Assembly: GCA_016709145.1 (NCBI GenBank)
Contig: JADJEK010000007.1
Location: 124,001-188,000 of the forward strand
Direction: 5' to 3'
Length of the DNA stretch: 64,000 nucleotides
Source: Planctomycetota bacterium
GTDB lineage: Bacteria; Planctomycetota; B15-G4; JADJEK01
Numbering within the stretch: position 1 is the stretch's first letter; every line of letters begins with the position of its first letter. The translations under genes and the position numbers were made by a program. Of the stretch, positions 48,103 through 56,680 are shown piece by piece. The notes below the pieces were generated by a model. That model was not told where the DNA came from. It ran no database searches and saw nothing but the letters and a program-made list of their open reading frames with translations.

Positions 48103-50589
48103 ATGACCCGCTCTCTCCAAGCCCTCCTCCTGCTCGCCCTCTCGTTCTCCCCCGCCGTGGCCGCCGACGACGATCGCTCGGCGCGCTTCCCGGTCAACGT
48201 GGTCCTGAACGGCGACTTCGAACTCGCCGCGGACACCTCCGTGTCGCCGGCGAAGTACGGCGCTTACTGGAAGAACGCGTTCGAATACGCCAAAGGCACG
48301 TCGACGAGTCAGGTCGCCGAACTCGCCCCTGGCCAACACGCGCTACGGCTCGAGCCCGGCCGCGACCTCGTTCGCCAAGCGTTGACGCTGTACGGACCGC
48401 ACGCCGACCAGTTCGAGTTGCGCCTGCGCTTGAAGCGCCCCGCGCCGGACGTGCTCGCGCACCTCCTGGTGCGGTCCGGCGTGAACTTCGATCTGCACTA
48501 CGTGCTCGGTGACGTCGCCGAGATGCCGGACGTTTCGACCAAGCCGATCCGCGTCGCGGCCGAGTCGCCCGCGGACGCCGACGGCTTCGCGACCTATCGC
48601 ATCGAGATCGCTCGAGACTTCGGCGCCTACCACCAAGTGCGTCCGGGTCCGTGGCTCGAACTCCAATTCGGCGCCGAACGCGGCATCGCTCTGCTCGACG
48701 ACGTCGTCGGCGTGCATTGGCTGCCACGCGTGTCGCCGCGTGAACTGCGCGCCATGCTGCTCGACGAAGTTCGCGCCATGTTGTGGATGTACTTCGGCTC
48801 GAAGGACGGCTCGCCGAAGTCCGGACTCGAGTTCGTCGATCCCGTGACCGGATACCAGGTCGTCGGGCGCTACGACTGCAACTCGGGCAAGCCGACGCAG
48901 CTCGAAGGCGCGGTCGGGATCGCCGGCATCCACGAAGTCGCGCTGCGTTATTGCCACGTCGCCGACGACGCCGAGGACGCCGCCGCGCTGCGGGAACTCC
49001 TGCGGACTCGCTTGCGCGCCCACCTCGAAAGCCTGTTGCGCCACAACGTGCATCCGGACACGCAGCTCTACTCGTTCGTCGATCCGAAGACGTTTACGCC
49101 GAAGCTCGAGCTCGCCGTCGCCCCGTCGCACTACATCCACCACACGCTCGACGTCGCCGCGCTGTTCCAAGACGATGCCGACCTCGCGGCCCGCGTGCGC
49201 GCGCGTGTGGTCGCCATGGCCGACGCTTTGGTGAAGATCCGCGCCGACCACGACCTCCCGCACACGGTCCAGTTCGGGCGCGAGGCCGGCGGCAACTGGT
49301 TCGGCCGCATGCCGGAGAAGTTCCATCCGGACGGGCGACTCGACCAACCACGTACGTACAACCAAGCCTGGGCGATCTCGCAGAATCGCTCGTGGTACTA
49401 CGACTTCCAGACCGCGCATGGACTGATGCGCGCGTGGAGCCTCGAGCCGAAGGAGGAGTACCTCCAGACCGCGCTCGGCGCGATCGCGCGCTTCGATCGC
49501 AAGTTCGACGCGCAGCGCTTCGACCTCGAGAACGACACCGACGACCATTACGGCTTCAACGTCGAATCACTGCTGAAGGCCTACGACGCCAGCGGCCGCA
49601 AGATCAGCGCGTTCCTCGAGACCGCCCAGACGTTCACCGACTACCGCCTGCCGCGGGACGCGGCATGGGACGCGAACCTGTGGATCGAAGGCGTGCGTCT
49701 CGGGTCGTTCTGCGCCGGAGACCAACCGCGGGCGTACCGCGGACCGGCCGGGCTCTACTTGCTCGATGCGAAGGCGAACCCGATCACGTCGGGATTCGAG
49801 CCGTACTTGTTCGCCGTGCGTGAACTCGCTCGCGGCGACATGAAGCACCGACTGCTCGACGACGGCTTCACGCAAGACGCGAGTGCCTACATGTGGACGA
49901 TGATCTCGGCCTGCTACAAGAGCGACTTCATCGGGCCGTGCTCGATGAACCTCAAGTGGGAAGGCGACATGGGCGACTTGTTCGCCGGGCCGGCCAGCAA
50001 CGGCTTCCGCGCGTTGGCGCGAGGGCTCGAGATCGGCGGCGGCGGTGGTCGACTCGAGTTCGCAGCGTGGTACGGGGTCGTCTTCGACCACACGATGGCG
50101 CTGTTCCGCAAGCCGTTCGGCTACCGCTACGGCATGAGCGTCGAGACCGGCAAGCGCTACGGCATTCCCGAGCGCTACCTCGAAGGCTTCGCCGACGACA
50201 ATCCCTACGGGATCGGTTGCGTCCTCGTCCACGCCGATCTGGTCGAGAGTGGCGCGCTCGACGTCGATCCGCCGCGGATCGCGGGACTCGACGTGAAGCG
50301 CGCGGACGACGGCATGCTGTCGATCGACGTCACGGGCCCGGCGGGAGCCGCGCTGCGCGTGCGCGCCGCGACGACCGCGTCGCCACGCCAACTGCATGCG
50401 GTCGATTGGCGGTTGCGCTGGATCTCCGATCCTGGGGCCGCCTCCGCGGCGGTCACGCTCGACGCCAACGGCGCCGCGTGCGTCGTCCTGCCCGTACACG
50501 CGAAGGGCCGCGTCCTCGTCGAGGCGGAACTCGACGCGAACGGGCCCTTCGTCGCGGACCTCGTCACCCTCGAACGAACGTTCGAGTGA
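48103..50589 (+). CDS. Large exported protein of unknown function, carbohydrate-enzyme-like architecture
   Basis: 828 residues. MTRSLQALLLLALSFSPAVA is a signal peptide. Residues 30-210 look like a carbohydrate-binding beta-sandwich (starts VVLNGDFELAADTSVSPAKY). Residues 220-650 are mostly helical with spaced aromatic motifs (YNQAWAISQNRSWYYDFQTA, HYGFNVESLLKAYDASGRKI, LDDGFTQDASAYMWTMISAC), suggesting an alpha/alpha toroid as in many polysaccharide lyases and hydrolases. The last 120 residues resemble a beta-domain. I find no diagnostic catalytic motif and do not assign an activity. An ATG at 48091 in the same frame is an alternative start. It is convergent with rpsT, only three bases away. 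Confidence 0.72.
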   Translation: MTRSLQALLLLALSFSPAVAADDDRSARFPVNVVLNGDFELAADTSVSPAKYGAYWKNAFEYAKGTSTSQVAELAPGQHALRLEPGRDLVRQALTLYGPHADQFELRLRLKRPAPDVLAHLLVRSGVNFDLHYVLGDVAEMPDVSTKPIRVAAESPADADGFATYRIEIARDFGAYHQVRPGPWLELQFGAERGIALLDDVVGVHWLPRVSPRELRAMLLDEVRAMLWMYFGSKDGSPKSGLEFVDPVTGYQVVGRYDCNSGKPTQLEGAVGIAGIHEVALRYCHVADDAEDAAALRELLRTRLRAHLESLLRHNVHPDTQLYSFVDPKTFTPKLELAVAPSHYIHHTLDVAALFQDDADLAARVRARVVAMADALVKIRADHDLPHTVQFGREAGGNWFGRMPEKFHPDGRLDQPRTYNQAWAISQNRSWYYDFQTAHGLMRAWSLEPKEEYLQTALGAIARFDRKFDAQRFDLENDTDDHYGFNVESLLKAYDASGRKISAFLETAQTFTDYRLPRDAAWDANLWIEGVRLGSFCAGDQPRAYRGPAGLYLLDAKANPITSGFEPYLFAVRELARGDMKHRLLDDGFTQDASAYMWTMISACYKSDFIGPCSMNLKWEGDMGDLFAGPASNGFRALARGLEIGGGGGRLEFAAWYGVVFDHTMALFRKPFGYRYGMSVETGKRYGIPERYLEGFADDNPYGIGCVLVHADLVESGALDVDPPRIAGLDVKRADDGMLSIDVTGPAGAALRVRAATTASPRQLHAVDWRLRWISDPGAASAAVTLDANGAACVVLPVHAKGRVLVEAELDANGPFVADLVTLERTFE

Positions 50590-50592
50590 CGC

Positions 50593-50874
50593 TTACTTCT
50601 TGGCGCCAGCGCGCTCGAGGTTGCGCAGCTTCACCGACAGCGACGACTTGCGGCGCGAGGCGGTGTTCGGGTGGATCGTGCGGTGCTTCGCCGCCTTGTC
50701 GATCTTCTGCATCGCGGCCGCGATCTCGGTCTTCGCCTTGGCGACGTCGCCGGCTTCGAGGGCGCTCATCGCCTTCTTGATCTGCGACTTCATCGCGGAC
50801 ATGCGCGTCGTGTTCTCGAGATGACGCTTCTGGCTCTGACGGTGACGCTTCGCGGCTTGCTTGATGTGGGGCAT
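50593..50874 (-). CDS. rpsT: 30S ribosomal protein S20
   Basis: 93 residues, highly basic, helical. MPHIKQAAKRHRQSQKRHLE and AKHRTIHPNTASRRKSSLSV match S20, which binds 16S rRNA early in 30S assembly. It is on the minus strand 27 bases after the TPR gene, as part of a small two-gene unit. Length is normal for the family. Confidence 0.95.
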   Translation of the reverse strand: MPHIKQAAKRHRQSQKRHLENTTRMSAMKSQIKKAMSALEAGDVAKAKTEIAAAMQKIDKAAKHRTIHPNTASRRKSSLSVKLRNLERAGAKK

Positions 50875-50901
50875 GGTCTTCCTTCGGGGACTCGGTCGGA
50901 C

Positions 50902-52422
50902 TCAGTCTTTGAAACCGTAAATGGGATCGCCGCCCGCGTCGTTCGCCGGCGGTTGCGGCGATTGCGTGGCAGGCGCCGCGGGAGTGGGAGGAGCGGCCGG
51001 CGGAGCCGGACGCATGGCTGCGGGCGCGGGTGACGGCGGCGTGCTCGGGGCAGACGCGGCCGCGGGCTTCGCGGCGCGCAGTCGCGCCACGCGCTCGCCG
51101 ACGTCACGGAAGTGGATGTTCTTCTCGTAGATCGACTCGAAGCGCGCGAGCGCGGCGGTGATGTCGCCGGTCCGCTCGAGCAGGACCGCCAGTCGGTACG
51201 TGATCTCGGTCGAGCGCTCGGTCTCGCCTTCGATGCCTTCGAGGGCGGTTTCGAATTGCTTGCGCGCGAGATCGACCAAGCCCTTGGCCTGGAATGCCGC
51301 GCCGAGGCCGATCAACGCATCGACGCGACGACGCGGATCCTTCACGGCGTACTGGAAATGCTCGATCGCGTCGTCGACGCGGCCGGCTTCGAGCACGAGT
51401 TGCCCGATGCGATAACGCAAGCCGAGGTCGGTCGGATGCTCGCGCACGCGGCGCTCGACTTCCGCGAGTTCGAGTTCCTTGAACTCGCGCTCGAGATCGA
51501 CCACGTCCGTCGCGGCGCCGACGTCACCCGCCGCGGCACGGGACTTCGCATCGCGCAATTGCTGCTCGATGCCCATCAGCCGCACTTCGCCGAGCCGGTC
51601 CTTGAACTCGGTCAGTTCCGGTTCGTGGCGCAGATGATCTTCGAGCGTCGCCACTGCGGCGTCGAACTGACGCGCACGCACGAACAGGTCGATCAACTCG
51701 CGACGCGCGCGCTTGTCGGTCGGCGTGGCCGCGAGCTCGCGCTCGAGCGCGGTCTGCCGCAGCTTGCGCTGGTCGTCGGTCGTGACGATGCGCTGTTCGA
51801 GTTCGAGCTGTTGCGCCTTGCCCTTGTCGCGAGCCAAGTCACGCGACGAGCGCGTCGGGTCGTACGAGCCGGAGGACAGCACGCCCTCGGCCGCGAGGTT
51901 CTTGCGCGCCTTCTCGGCTTCGGAGTCGCGCGGCGAACGCTTGAGCACGGCCTCGTAGCACGCGAGCGCCTGCTCCATTTTCTTGAGCTGGTAGTAGAGG
52001 CCGCCGGCCTTCTTCAGCGCGTAGTCGCCCAGCTCTTCGTCGTCGCCGAGGAACTCGAACACCGCGACCGCGGAGTTCAAGTAGTTCGCCTTCTCGAGCG
52101 CTTCGGCGAGCTGCAGGTTGACCTTGCGGTTCCGGGGGTCGTTGACGAGGTACTTCTCGGCCGACAGCGCGACTTGGTCGGGCTTGCCGCCGATGCCGCT
52201 CGTCATCATCGACATGCGGCTGAACAGACCGGACGCGGCGCCGAGGGTCGGGTTGAGCTTCTTGGCTTCCGCGCGCTTGACCAGGACTTGGCGCAACTCG
52301 CGCCGGGCCTCGCCATGGTCGGGCTTGAGCTGCAATACCTGGTGGTAGAGCTCGACGGCGTAGTCGAAGTTCTTCTTGCGGACCGCTTCGGCCGCTTTTT
52401 CCAGGTGCTTCGCTACGTCCAT
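50902..52422 (-). CDS. Cytoplasmic TPR protein
   Basis: 506 residues from the ATG at 52422; the longer in-frame extension upstream enters the repeat island and is rejected. No signal peptide. TPR-like pairs occur at 8-50 (AAEAVRKKNFDYAVELYHQV), 100-180 (LQLAEALEKANYLNSAVAVF, ALKKAGGLYYQLKKMEQALA) and 340-450 (LGLRYRIGQLVLEAGRVDDA, ALIGLGAAFQAKGLVDLARK). The middle has charged helices and the last 70 residues are Ala/Pro-rich and disordered. It ends with GDPIYGFKD. Role unknown; it may be a scaffold. It shares a transcription unit with rpsT. Confidence 0.82.
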   Translation of the reverse strand: MDVAKHLEKAAEAVRKKNFDYAVELYHQVLQLKPDHGEARRELRQVLVKRAEAKKLNPTLGAASGLFSRMSMMTSGIGGKPDQVALSAEKYLVNDPRNRKVNLQLAEALEKANYLNSAVAVFEFLGDDEELGDYALKKAGGLYYQLKKMEQALACYEAVLKRSPRDSEAEKARKNLAAEGVLSSGSYDPTRSSRDLARDKGKAQQLELEQRIVTTDDQRKLRQTALERELAATPTDKRARRELIDLFVRARQFDAAVATLEDHLRHEPELTEFKDRLGEVRLMGIEQQLRDAKSRAAAGDVGAATDVVDLEREFKELELAEVERRVREHPTDLGLRYRIGQLVLEAGRVDDAIEHFQYAVKDPRRRVDALIGLGAAFQAKGLVDLARKQFETALEGIEGETERSTEITYRLAVLLERTGDITAALARFESIYEKNIHFRDVGERVARLRAAKPAAASAPSTPPSPAPAAMRPAPPAAPPTPAAPATQSPQPPANDAGGDPIYGFKD

Positions 52423-52856
52423 CGCCGGTGCTTCCGCGCACGATCCTCGTTGGAAATCACGCAAACCCGAGAAGTTACCGGTGGTGAGGAGAACGGTCAA
52501 CGCTCCGGGCGCATGGCCCGATGCCCGCTCGGCCTTCGGCCGAGATACGAAGGCTCTGCCTCCGTAGGCCAGGCCGGGGCCACAGGCCCCGGGCCCCATC
52601 GAACAGACGCCGTAGGCGCACCGCCTTGCTTGCGATCGAGCCCGCAGGACGAGGCGGGGGGCCTTCCCTTGGGAGTCCCTTCCGCCCTTGGGCCGCTCGG
52701 GGGACTTCACGCGAAGGGACGTCGTGGTTTTGAACCGCGAGCGTGCGGCCTGAAACCGAGGAAGGGTGACGGTTCTCGCTCCGCGCCATCGCTCGAACGA
52801 CGTTTGGCGCGTTCAGCGTCTGGACGCGATCGCGCAAGTCGTGGAGCACTCGCGAT

Positions 52857-52934
52857 GTAGCCCGCGTGCGATGACCGCCGGTAATCCGACGCGGGTACCC
52901 GCGTCGGATTACCGGCGGTCATCGCACGCGGGCT
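52857..52934. repeat. REPIN-like double palindrome, copy B (perfect)
   Basis: After GTAG, two 38-base arms (52859-52896, 52897-52934) are exact reverse complements. Each arm can also fold on itself (CCCGCGT ... ACGCGGG around ACCGCCGGT). The 81 bases following match copy A's flank at 75 positions by hand alignment. Confidence 0.88.
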
Positions 52935-53098
52935 GCCGTCCCACCCTTGCCCCCGGAGCCACCGGCTCCCGCGCCGCCGTCACCGTTTCCCATTGTCCCG
53001 TTCACGTTCACGGCCACCGGCGCGCTCCGTGCTCGCTCGCCGGTGAACCGCTCTCCAACCCTTCGACACGTTCGCGCAAGTCCTTGGCCCGTCGTGGT

Positions 53099-53176
53099 GT
53101 AGCCCGAACTCGTTTGCCGCCGGCAATCGCGTTCGGGTAACCGGACGCGGTTGCCGGCGGTGATCGCGTTCGGGCT
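53099..53176. repeat. REPIN-like double palindrome, copy C
   Basis: After GTAG, arms 53101-53138 and 53139-53176 pair with about seven mismatches. The outer stem of the left arm is CCCGAAC ... GTTCGGG rather than CCCGCGT ... ACGCGGG, so pairing is kept with different bases. Upstream it shares CGCAAGTCCTTGGCCCGTCG with copy A; its downstream flank diverges from A and B. Confidence 0.82.
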
Positions 53177-53320
53177 GGGTCTCGGTCACCGCCTCCTTGG
53201 CAACCGCCTCGACTCCGGGTTGGCCGGCTCCTTGCTCCGCCGGGGCTTTGGCGTTATTCAGGGGCTCGTGGATTCGGCCATCGGCCCGAAGTGCCCCGCG
53301 TTCGTCTCCGAGGATCTTGC

Positions 53321-53812
53321 ATGGACGTCGTCACCTACCCGAACCCTTCGCTGACGAAGAAGACCACTCCCGTGGATACGGTCGATGATGCGACGCGGGT
53401 CCGGATCACCGAGATGTTCGATCTCATGCACAAGTCGCGAGGGGTCGGCTTGGCCGCGCCCCAGGTCGGCTGGAGCGTACGCCTGTTGGTGCTGAACCCC
53501 GGCGACGATCGCGCCCAGGACGAAGTGATGATCAACCCGGTCATCAAGAAGAAGCGCGGGCGCGTGCTCGGTGAGGAAGGCTGCTTGTCCTTCCCTGGCA
53601 TCTACGTCCAAGTCGAGCGTGCGAAGGAGATCGAGGTGGAATTCACCGATGCGACCGGCGCACGGCGCAGCGAGACTCGCTCGGACTTCGTCGCTCGGAT
53701 CATCCAGCACGAAGTCGATCACCTCGACAACATCCTGCTGGTGCACCGGATGACTCCGGCCGACCGCGTTCGCGTGAAGCGCGAACTCGAGACGCTGGCC
53801 GACCGCGGCTGA
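53321..53812 (+). CDS. def: Peptide deformylase
   Basis: 163 residues with all three deformylase boxes: GVGLAAPQVG, EGCLSFPG and QHEVDHLDNILL, supplying Cys and two His metal ligands and the catalytic Glu. It removes the N-formyl group from nascent proteins. A ribosome site GAGGATCTTGC precedes the ATG. RibF follows with a ten-base gap. Confidence 0.95.
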   Translation: MDVVTYPNPSLTKKTTPVDTVDDATRVRITEMFDLMHKSRGVGLAAPQVGWSVRLLVLNPGDDRAQDEVMINPVIKKKRGRVLGEEGCLSFPGIYVQVERAKEIEVEFTDATGARRSETRSDFVARIIQHEVDHLDNILLVHRMTPADRVRVKRELETLADRG

Positions 53813-53822
53813 TCGCGCCGCC

Positions 53823-54776
53823 GTGCTGATCACCCGCCCCGAGCGCCTCGACGTCGACCTCGGAGTCGCGCGCGGTGGCGTCGCCACGCTCGGCGTGTTC
53901 GACGGAGTCCACCTCGGCCATCAGTTGATCCTGCGGCGCGTGGTCGAGACCGCGCGTGCCGCGCGCGCACCGGCGGTGGTGCTGACGTTCGCCGTCCACC
54001 CCGTCGTCGTCGTCAAAGGATTACGACCTCGACTGATCACGTCGCTCGAGCATCGGTTGGCGTTGTTCGCGGCGATCGGCATCGATGCTTGCGTCGTCCT
54101 GCCGTTCGACGCCGCGGTACGCGAGCTCACGGCAGAGCAGTTCGCGCAGCGCGTCTTCGTCGACGCACTCGCGCTGCGAGGACTCGTGCTCGGTAAGGAC
54201 GCACACATTGGGCGCGACCGCGGCGGGGACACCGCGTTCCTCAGCGCATTCTGCGCGCGCCACACGATTACGTTCGAAACGATCGAGGACTTCACGGTCA
54301 GCGGCCATCGCGTGTCGAGCACCGCGATTCGCGCCGCGATCGCGGACGGAGACCTCGGACGCGCGGAGCTCTTGCTCGGCCGCGCTGTCGCTCTGTTCGG
54401 CACGGTCGTGCGCGGCGACGGCCGCGGCCGGCAACTCGGGTTCGCCACCGCGAACCTCGACTTGCACCACGAGATCCGACCTCCTGCCGGCGTCTGGGCC
54501 GTCCGCGTGCGCATCGGTTCGATCTGGGTCCCCGCGGTGCTGAACATCGGGATCCGCCCCACCTTCGGGCCCGACGGCGACCTCACCGTGGAAGCCCACC
54601 TGCTCGACTTCTCCGGCGATCTGTACGGGCAGACGCTCGAAGTCCGCCTCGTCGCGCGTTTGCGGGAAGAGCTTCGATTCCCGTCCCGGGATGCTCTCGT
54701 GCTGCAGATCGGACGCGACGTCGAGGCCGCCCGGAGCCTCTTGGTTCGACCGACACCCGGCCCCACGGCCCCGTGA
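53823..54776 (+). CDS. ribF: Bifunctional riboflavin kinase / FAD synthetase
   Basis: 317 residues from a GTG. The N-terminal FAD synthetase domain has GVFDGVHLGHQLIL and SGHRVSSTAIRAAI; the C-terminal flavokinase domain begins GDGRGRQLGFATANLD and continues AVLNIGIRPTFGPDGDLTVE. The usual GFPTAN motif is GFATAN, a conservative change. It converts riboflavin to FMN and FAD. Located between def and tRNA-Phe. Confidence 0.93.
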   Translation: MLITRPERLDVDLGVARGGVATLGVFDGVHLGHQLILRRVVETARAARAPAVVLTFAVHPVVVVKGLRPRLITSLEHRLALFAAIGIDACVVLPFDAAVRELTAEQFAQRVFVDALALRGLVLGKDAHIGRDRGGDTAFLSAFCARHTITFETIEDFTVSGHRVSSTAIRAAIADGDLGRAELLLGRAVALFGTVVRGDGRGRQLGFATANLDLHHEIRPPAGVWAVRVRIGSIWVPAVLNIGIRPTFGPDGDLTVEAHLLDFSGDLYGQTLEVRLVARLREELRFPSRDALVLQIGRDVEAARSLLVRPTPGPTAP

Positions 54777-54915
54777 CCGCGGCCGAGGGCGTGGTCGGGC
54801 CGCGCGTGGAGCGCGAGCCGAATCCCCCCGAGTCGTCCCTCGAGCTGCTTGTTGCGGACGAGCGCTTGCCGCGCCCGCTTCGGCCGTGTACAAGGTTCGC
54901 CCTCGCATTTGCCAT

Positions 54916-54990
54916 GGGCGGGTAGCTCAGTGGTAGAGCACGCGCCTGAAAAGCGCGGTGTCGTTGGTTCAATCCCGACCCTGCCCACCA
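54916..54990 (+). tRNA. tRNA-Phe (GAA)
   Basis: 75 bases fold into a complete cloverleaf: acceptor GGGCGGG with CCTGCCC (one G-T pair), D-arm GCTC...GAGC, anticodon stem CGCGC/GCGCG with loop CTGAAAA (anticodon GAA), T-arm GTTGG-TTCAATC-CCGAC, and an encoded CCA end. Confidence 0.95.
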
Positions 54991-54995
54991 TCCAT

Positions 54996-55026
54996 CGCCC
55001 CGCGGCCTTCAAAAGGTCGCGGGGCG
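54996..55026 (+). terminator. Intrinsic terminator after tRNA-Phe
   Basis: A 14-bp stem (CGCCCCGCGGCCTT with its complement, one G-T pair) with a 3-base loop, six bases after the tRNA and followed by TTCTTCGTT. Confidence 0.8.
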
Positions 55027-55075
55027 TTCTTCGTTCCAGGGACTACTCTGTCGGCCGTGGGCGAGGAGACACGGC

Positions 55076-56608
55076 ATGACGACGTCGGATCGTGAGCGCC
55101 CGGGCAGGGCTTGGCCTGCCCTCGTGGTGAGTGCCTTGGTGACGCTCGCGTCGTTCGCGGCACGGGATGCGGATGCGACGTCGATCGACCTGGTCGTGGT
55201 CGACGCGAACTGCGATGCGCAGTTCGTCTCAGCTGCTCACCTGCTCGCGGCAGCCGACTCGGCCGTCGTCGCGACGGTCGATCTCCACGATCGCGATGCC
55301 CTCGCGGTGACCCTGCGCGAGCACGAACCGCACGACGTCGTGTTCATGGTCGAACCGCGGCGCCTCGACCTCGACCTCACCCACCGCGTGATCGAACTCT
55401 CGACGCTCGTGGACTCCGACCCATTCCCCGACTTCGCGCACGGCTTCGTGACCGGGCTCGATGGCGCGGCCGCACGCCGCTTCGTGCAATCCATGCTCGC
55501 CGCGCGCGATGCGCAACGCGGTCGACGTCTCGGCGTCCTTGGAGTCAGTGAGGGTGCGACGCCGGCTCCACGACCGCTCGGCGCCGAGCTCGCGCGCGCA
55601 TGCGGATTCTCGTTCGCGTTCGAAGGCCTGCCCGGCGTGGACGCGAGCGCGCGTCGCCGACGCGATGCGCTCGAGCGCCTGTCGCGTTCCGATCTGCTGA
55701 TGTTGTTCTCGCACGGCGAACCCGACCGCATGGTCGGCGCATTCCGCGGCGAAGAGCTGCGCTCGTGGTCGATCGATCTCGACGGCCGTGTCGTCGTCAA
55801 TTGCGCGTGCTTCAACGGTTCGATGTGTACGGCCACGCTGCCGGGCGTCGGCGGACTCGAGCGGCGCGAGACCGCGCCGGAGAGCACCGTGGCACTCGCG
55901 CTGCTCGACACCGGTGTGTCCGCGTACGTGGCGGGCATGGACGCGTGGCACGGTCCACTCGCCGTCCAAGTGACGCTTGAACTCAGCGACACCGGCGCCA
56001 CGCTCGGCGCGGCGGCGCGATTGCCGATCGACCGCTTGGTGATGACGCAACTCGATCGCCCCCTGCGATTCCCCGCGCAGGACGCGGCGGACGCGCGCTT
56101 CAGTGCGGAGCCCGGCGCGTATGCGCGCGGCAATGCCGCCGGCGGCGTGCTGTTCGGCGATCCCTCGTTCGCGCCGTTTTCGGACGCGGCGCCGCGGTCG
56201 TTCCGCGCCACGCTCGATTCCGACTCGGCCAAGCCGACGGTGCGCATCGAACTCGAACCGCTGGTGGACGCGATCGGTGGCTACGAGTCGCTGTTGCTGC
56301 TCCCGCGCATCCTCGCGTACTTCGAACCGCTGCCGTCGCCGCCGACGAGTCTGCCACTCGAGCTCTACCGCGTCGTCGACTGGCCCGCCGACGCACCGCG
56401 ACGGAACGCTTGGCGCGTCGCATCGGCCACGACCGGCGACACCGAGGTCGATTGCGGCGAAGTGCTCACGGCCTACGAGGAGACGCCGCGCGGCCCGCGT
56501 CTGCACGTGGTCGTGCCGCTCGCGAACCAGACCGGGATCGCCGCGTTCCAGTTGCGCGACCGACTCGCGCGCTTCGGTGCGGCGATCGTGCTCGAACCTG
56601 ACGGGTGA
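55076..56608 (+). CDS. Exported protein resembling a clan-CD (CHAT/gingipain-like) cysteine peptidase
   Basis: 510 residues. A hydrophobic segment near 14-30 (WPALVVSALVTLASFAA) suggests export or a membrane anchor. The centre has the order seen in caspase/gingipain/CHAT folds: a strand ending in SHG (LLMLFSHGEPD, His213), a strand ending in Cys (GRVVVNCACFNGSM, Cys243/Cys245), then ALALLDTGVSAYVAGMDAW, like the conserved helix and strand after the catalytic Cys. His213 and Cys245 are the likely pair. No close family is recognised and activity is an inference. The start ATG follows GGAGACACGGC. It stands alone. Confidence 0.6.
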   Translation: MTTSDRERPGRAWPALVVSALVTLASFAARDADATSIDLVVVDANCDAQFVSAAHLLAAADSAVVATVDLHDRDALAVTLREHEPHDVVFMVEPRRLDLDLTHRVIELSTLVDSDPFPDFAHGFVTGLDGAAARRFVQSMLAARDAQRGRRLGVLGVSEGATPAPRPLGAELARACGFSFAFEGLPGVDASARRRRDALERLSRSDLLMLFSHGEPDRMVGAFRGEELRSWSIDLDGRVVVNCACFNGSMCTATLPGVGGLERRETAPESTVALALLDTGVSAYVAGMDAWHGPLAVQVTLELSDTGATLGAAARLPIDRLVMTQLDRPLRFPAQDAADARFSAEPGAYARGNAAGGVLFGDPSFAPFSDAAPRSFRATLDSDSAKPTVRIELEPLVDAIGGYESLLLLPRILAYFEPLPSPPTSLPLELYRVVDWPADAPRRNAWRVASATTGDTEVDCGEVLTAYEETPRGPRLHVVVPLANQTGIAAFQLRDRLARFGAAIVLEPDG

Positions 56609-56680
56609 CGTCGTGATCGGGAGATCCAGGAGTCGCATCGACCGCCGATGACCGCGCATCGCGGCGCAAGGGTCGTTGCG

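Larger units (their letters stand above)
52423..53320. other. Non-coding composite repeat island 2
   Basis: About 900 bases without a supportable gene, between divergent genes. It contains GCCTCCGTAGGCCAGGCC (52558-52575) and a GACTTCACGCGAAGGGACGTCG segment (about 52703-52724), both also in island 1 and in the same order, then two REPIN-like double palindromes (copies B and C) with shared flanks. Hairpins such as GCTCGGCC-TTC-GGCCGAG occur near 52527-52545. The def promoter must lie near its 3' end. Confidence 0.7.

Noticed and set aside
48343..49548. 401-codon minus-strand frame opposite the exported unknown
   Set aside because: No start signal and Val/Arg/Glu shadow composition.
52423..52710. 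N-terminal extension of the TPR gene into the repeat island
   Set aside because: The extension is Arg/Gly-rich and overlaps repeated non-coding modules; the TPR fold starts at MDVAKHLEK.
53099..53176. Integron attC-like site
   Set aside because: The arms resemble attC in having a palindromic GTT...AAC, but the RYYYAAC/GTTRRRY boxes do not fit and no integrase or cassettes are present; a REPIN-like element fits better.
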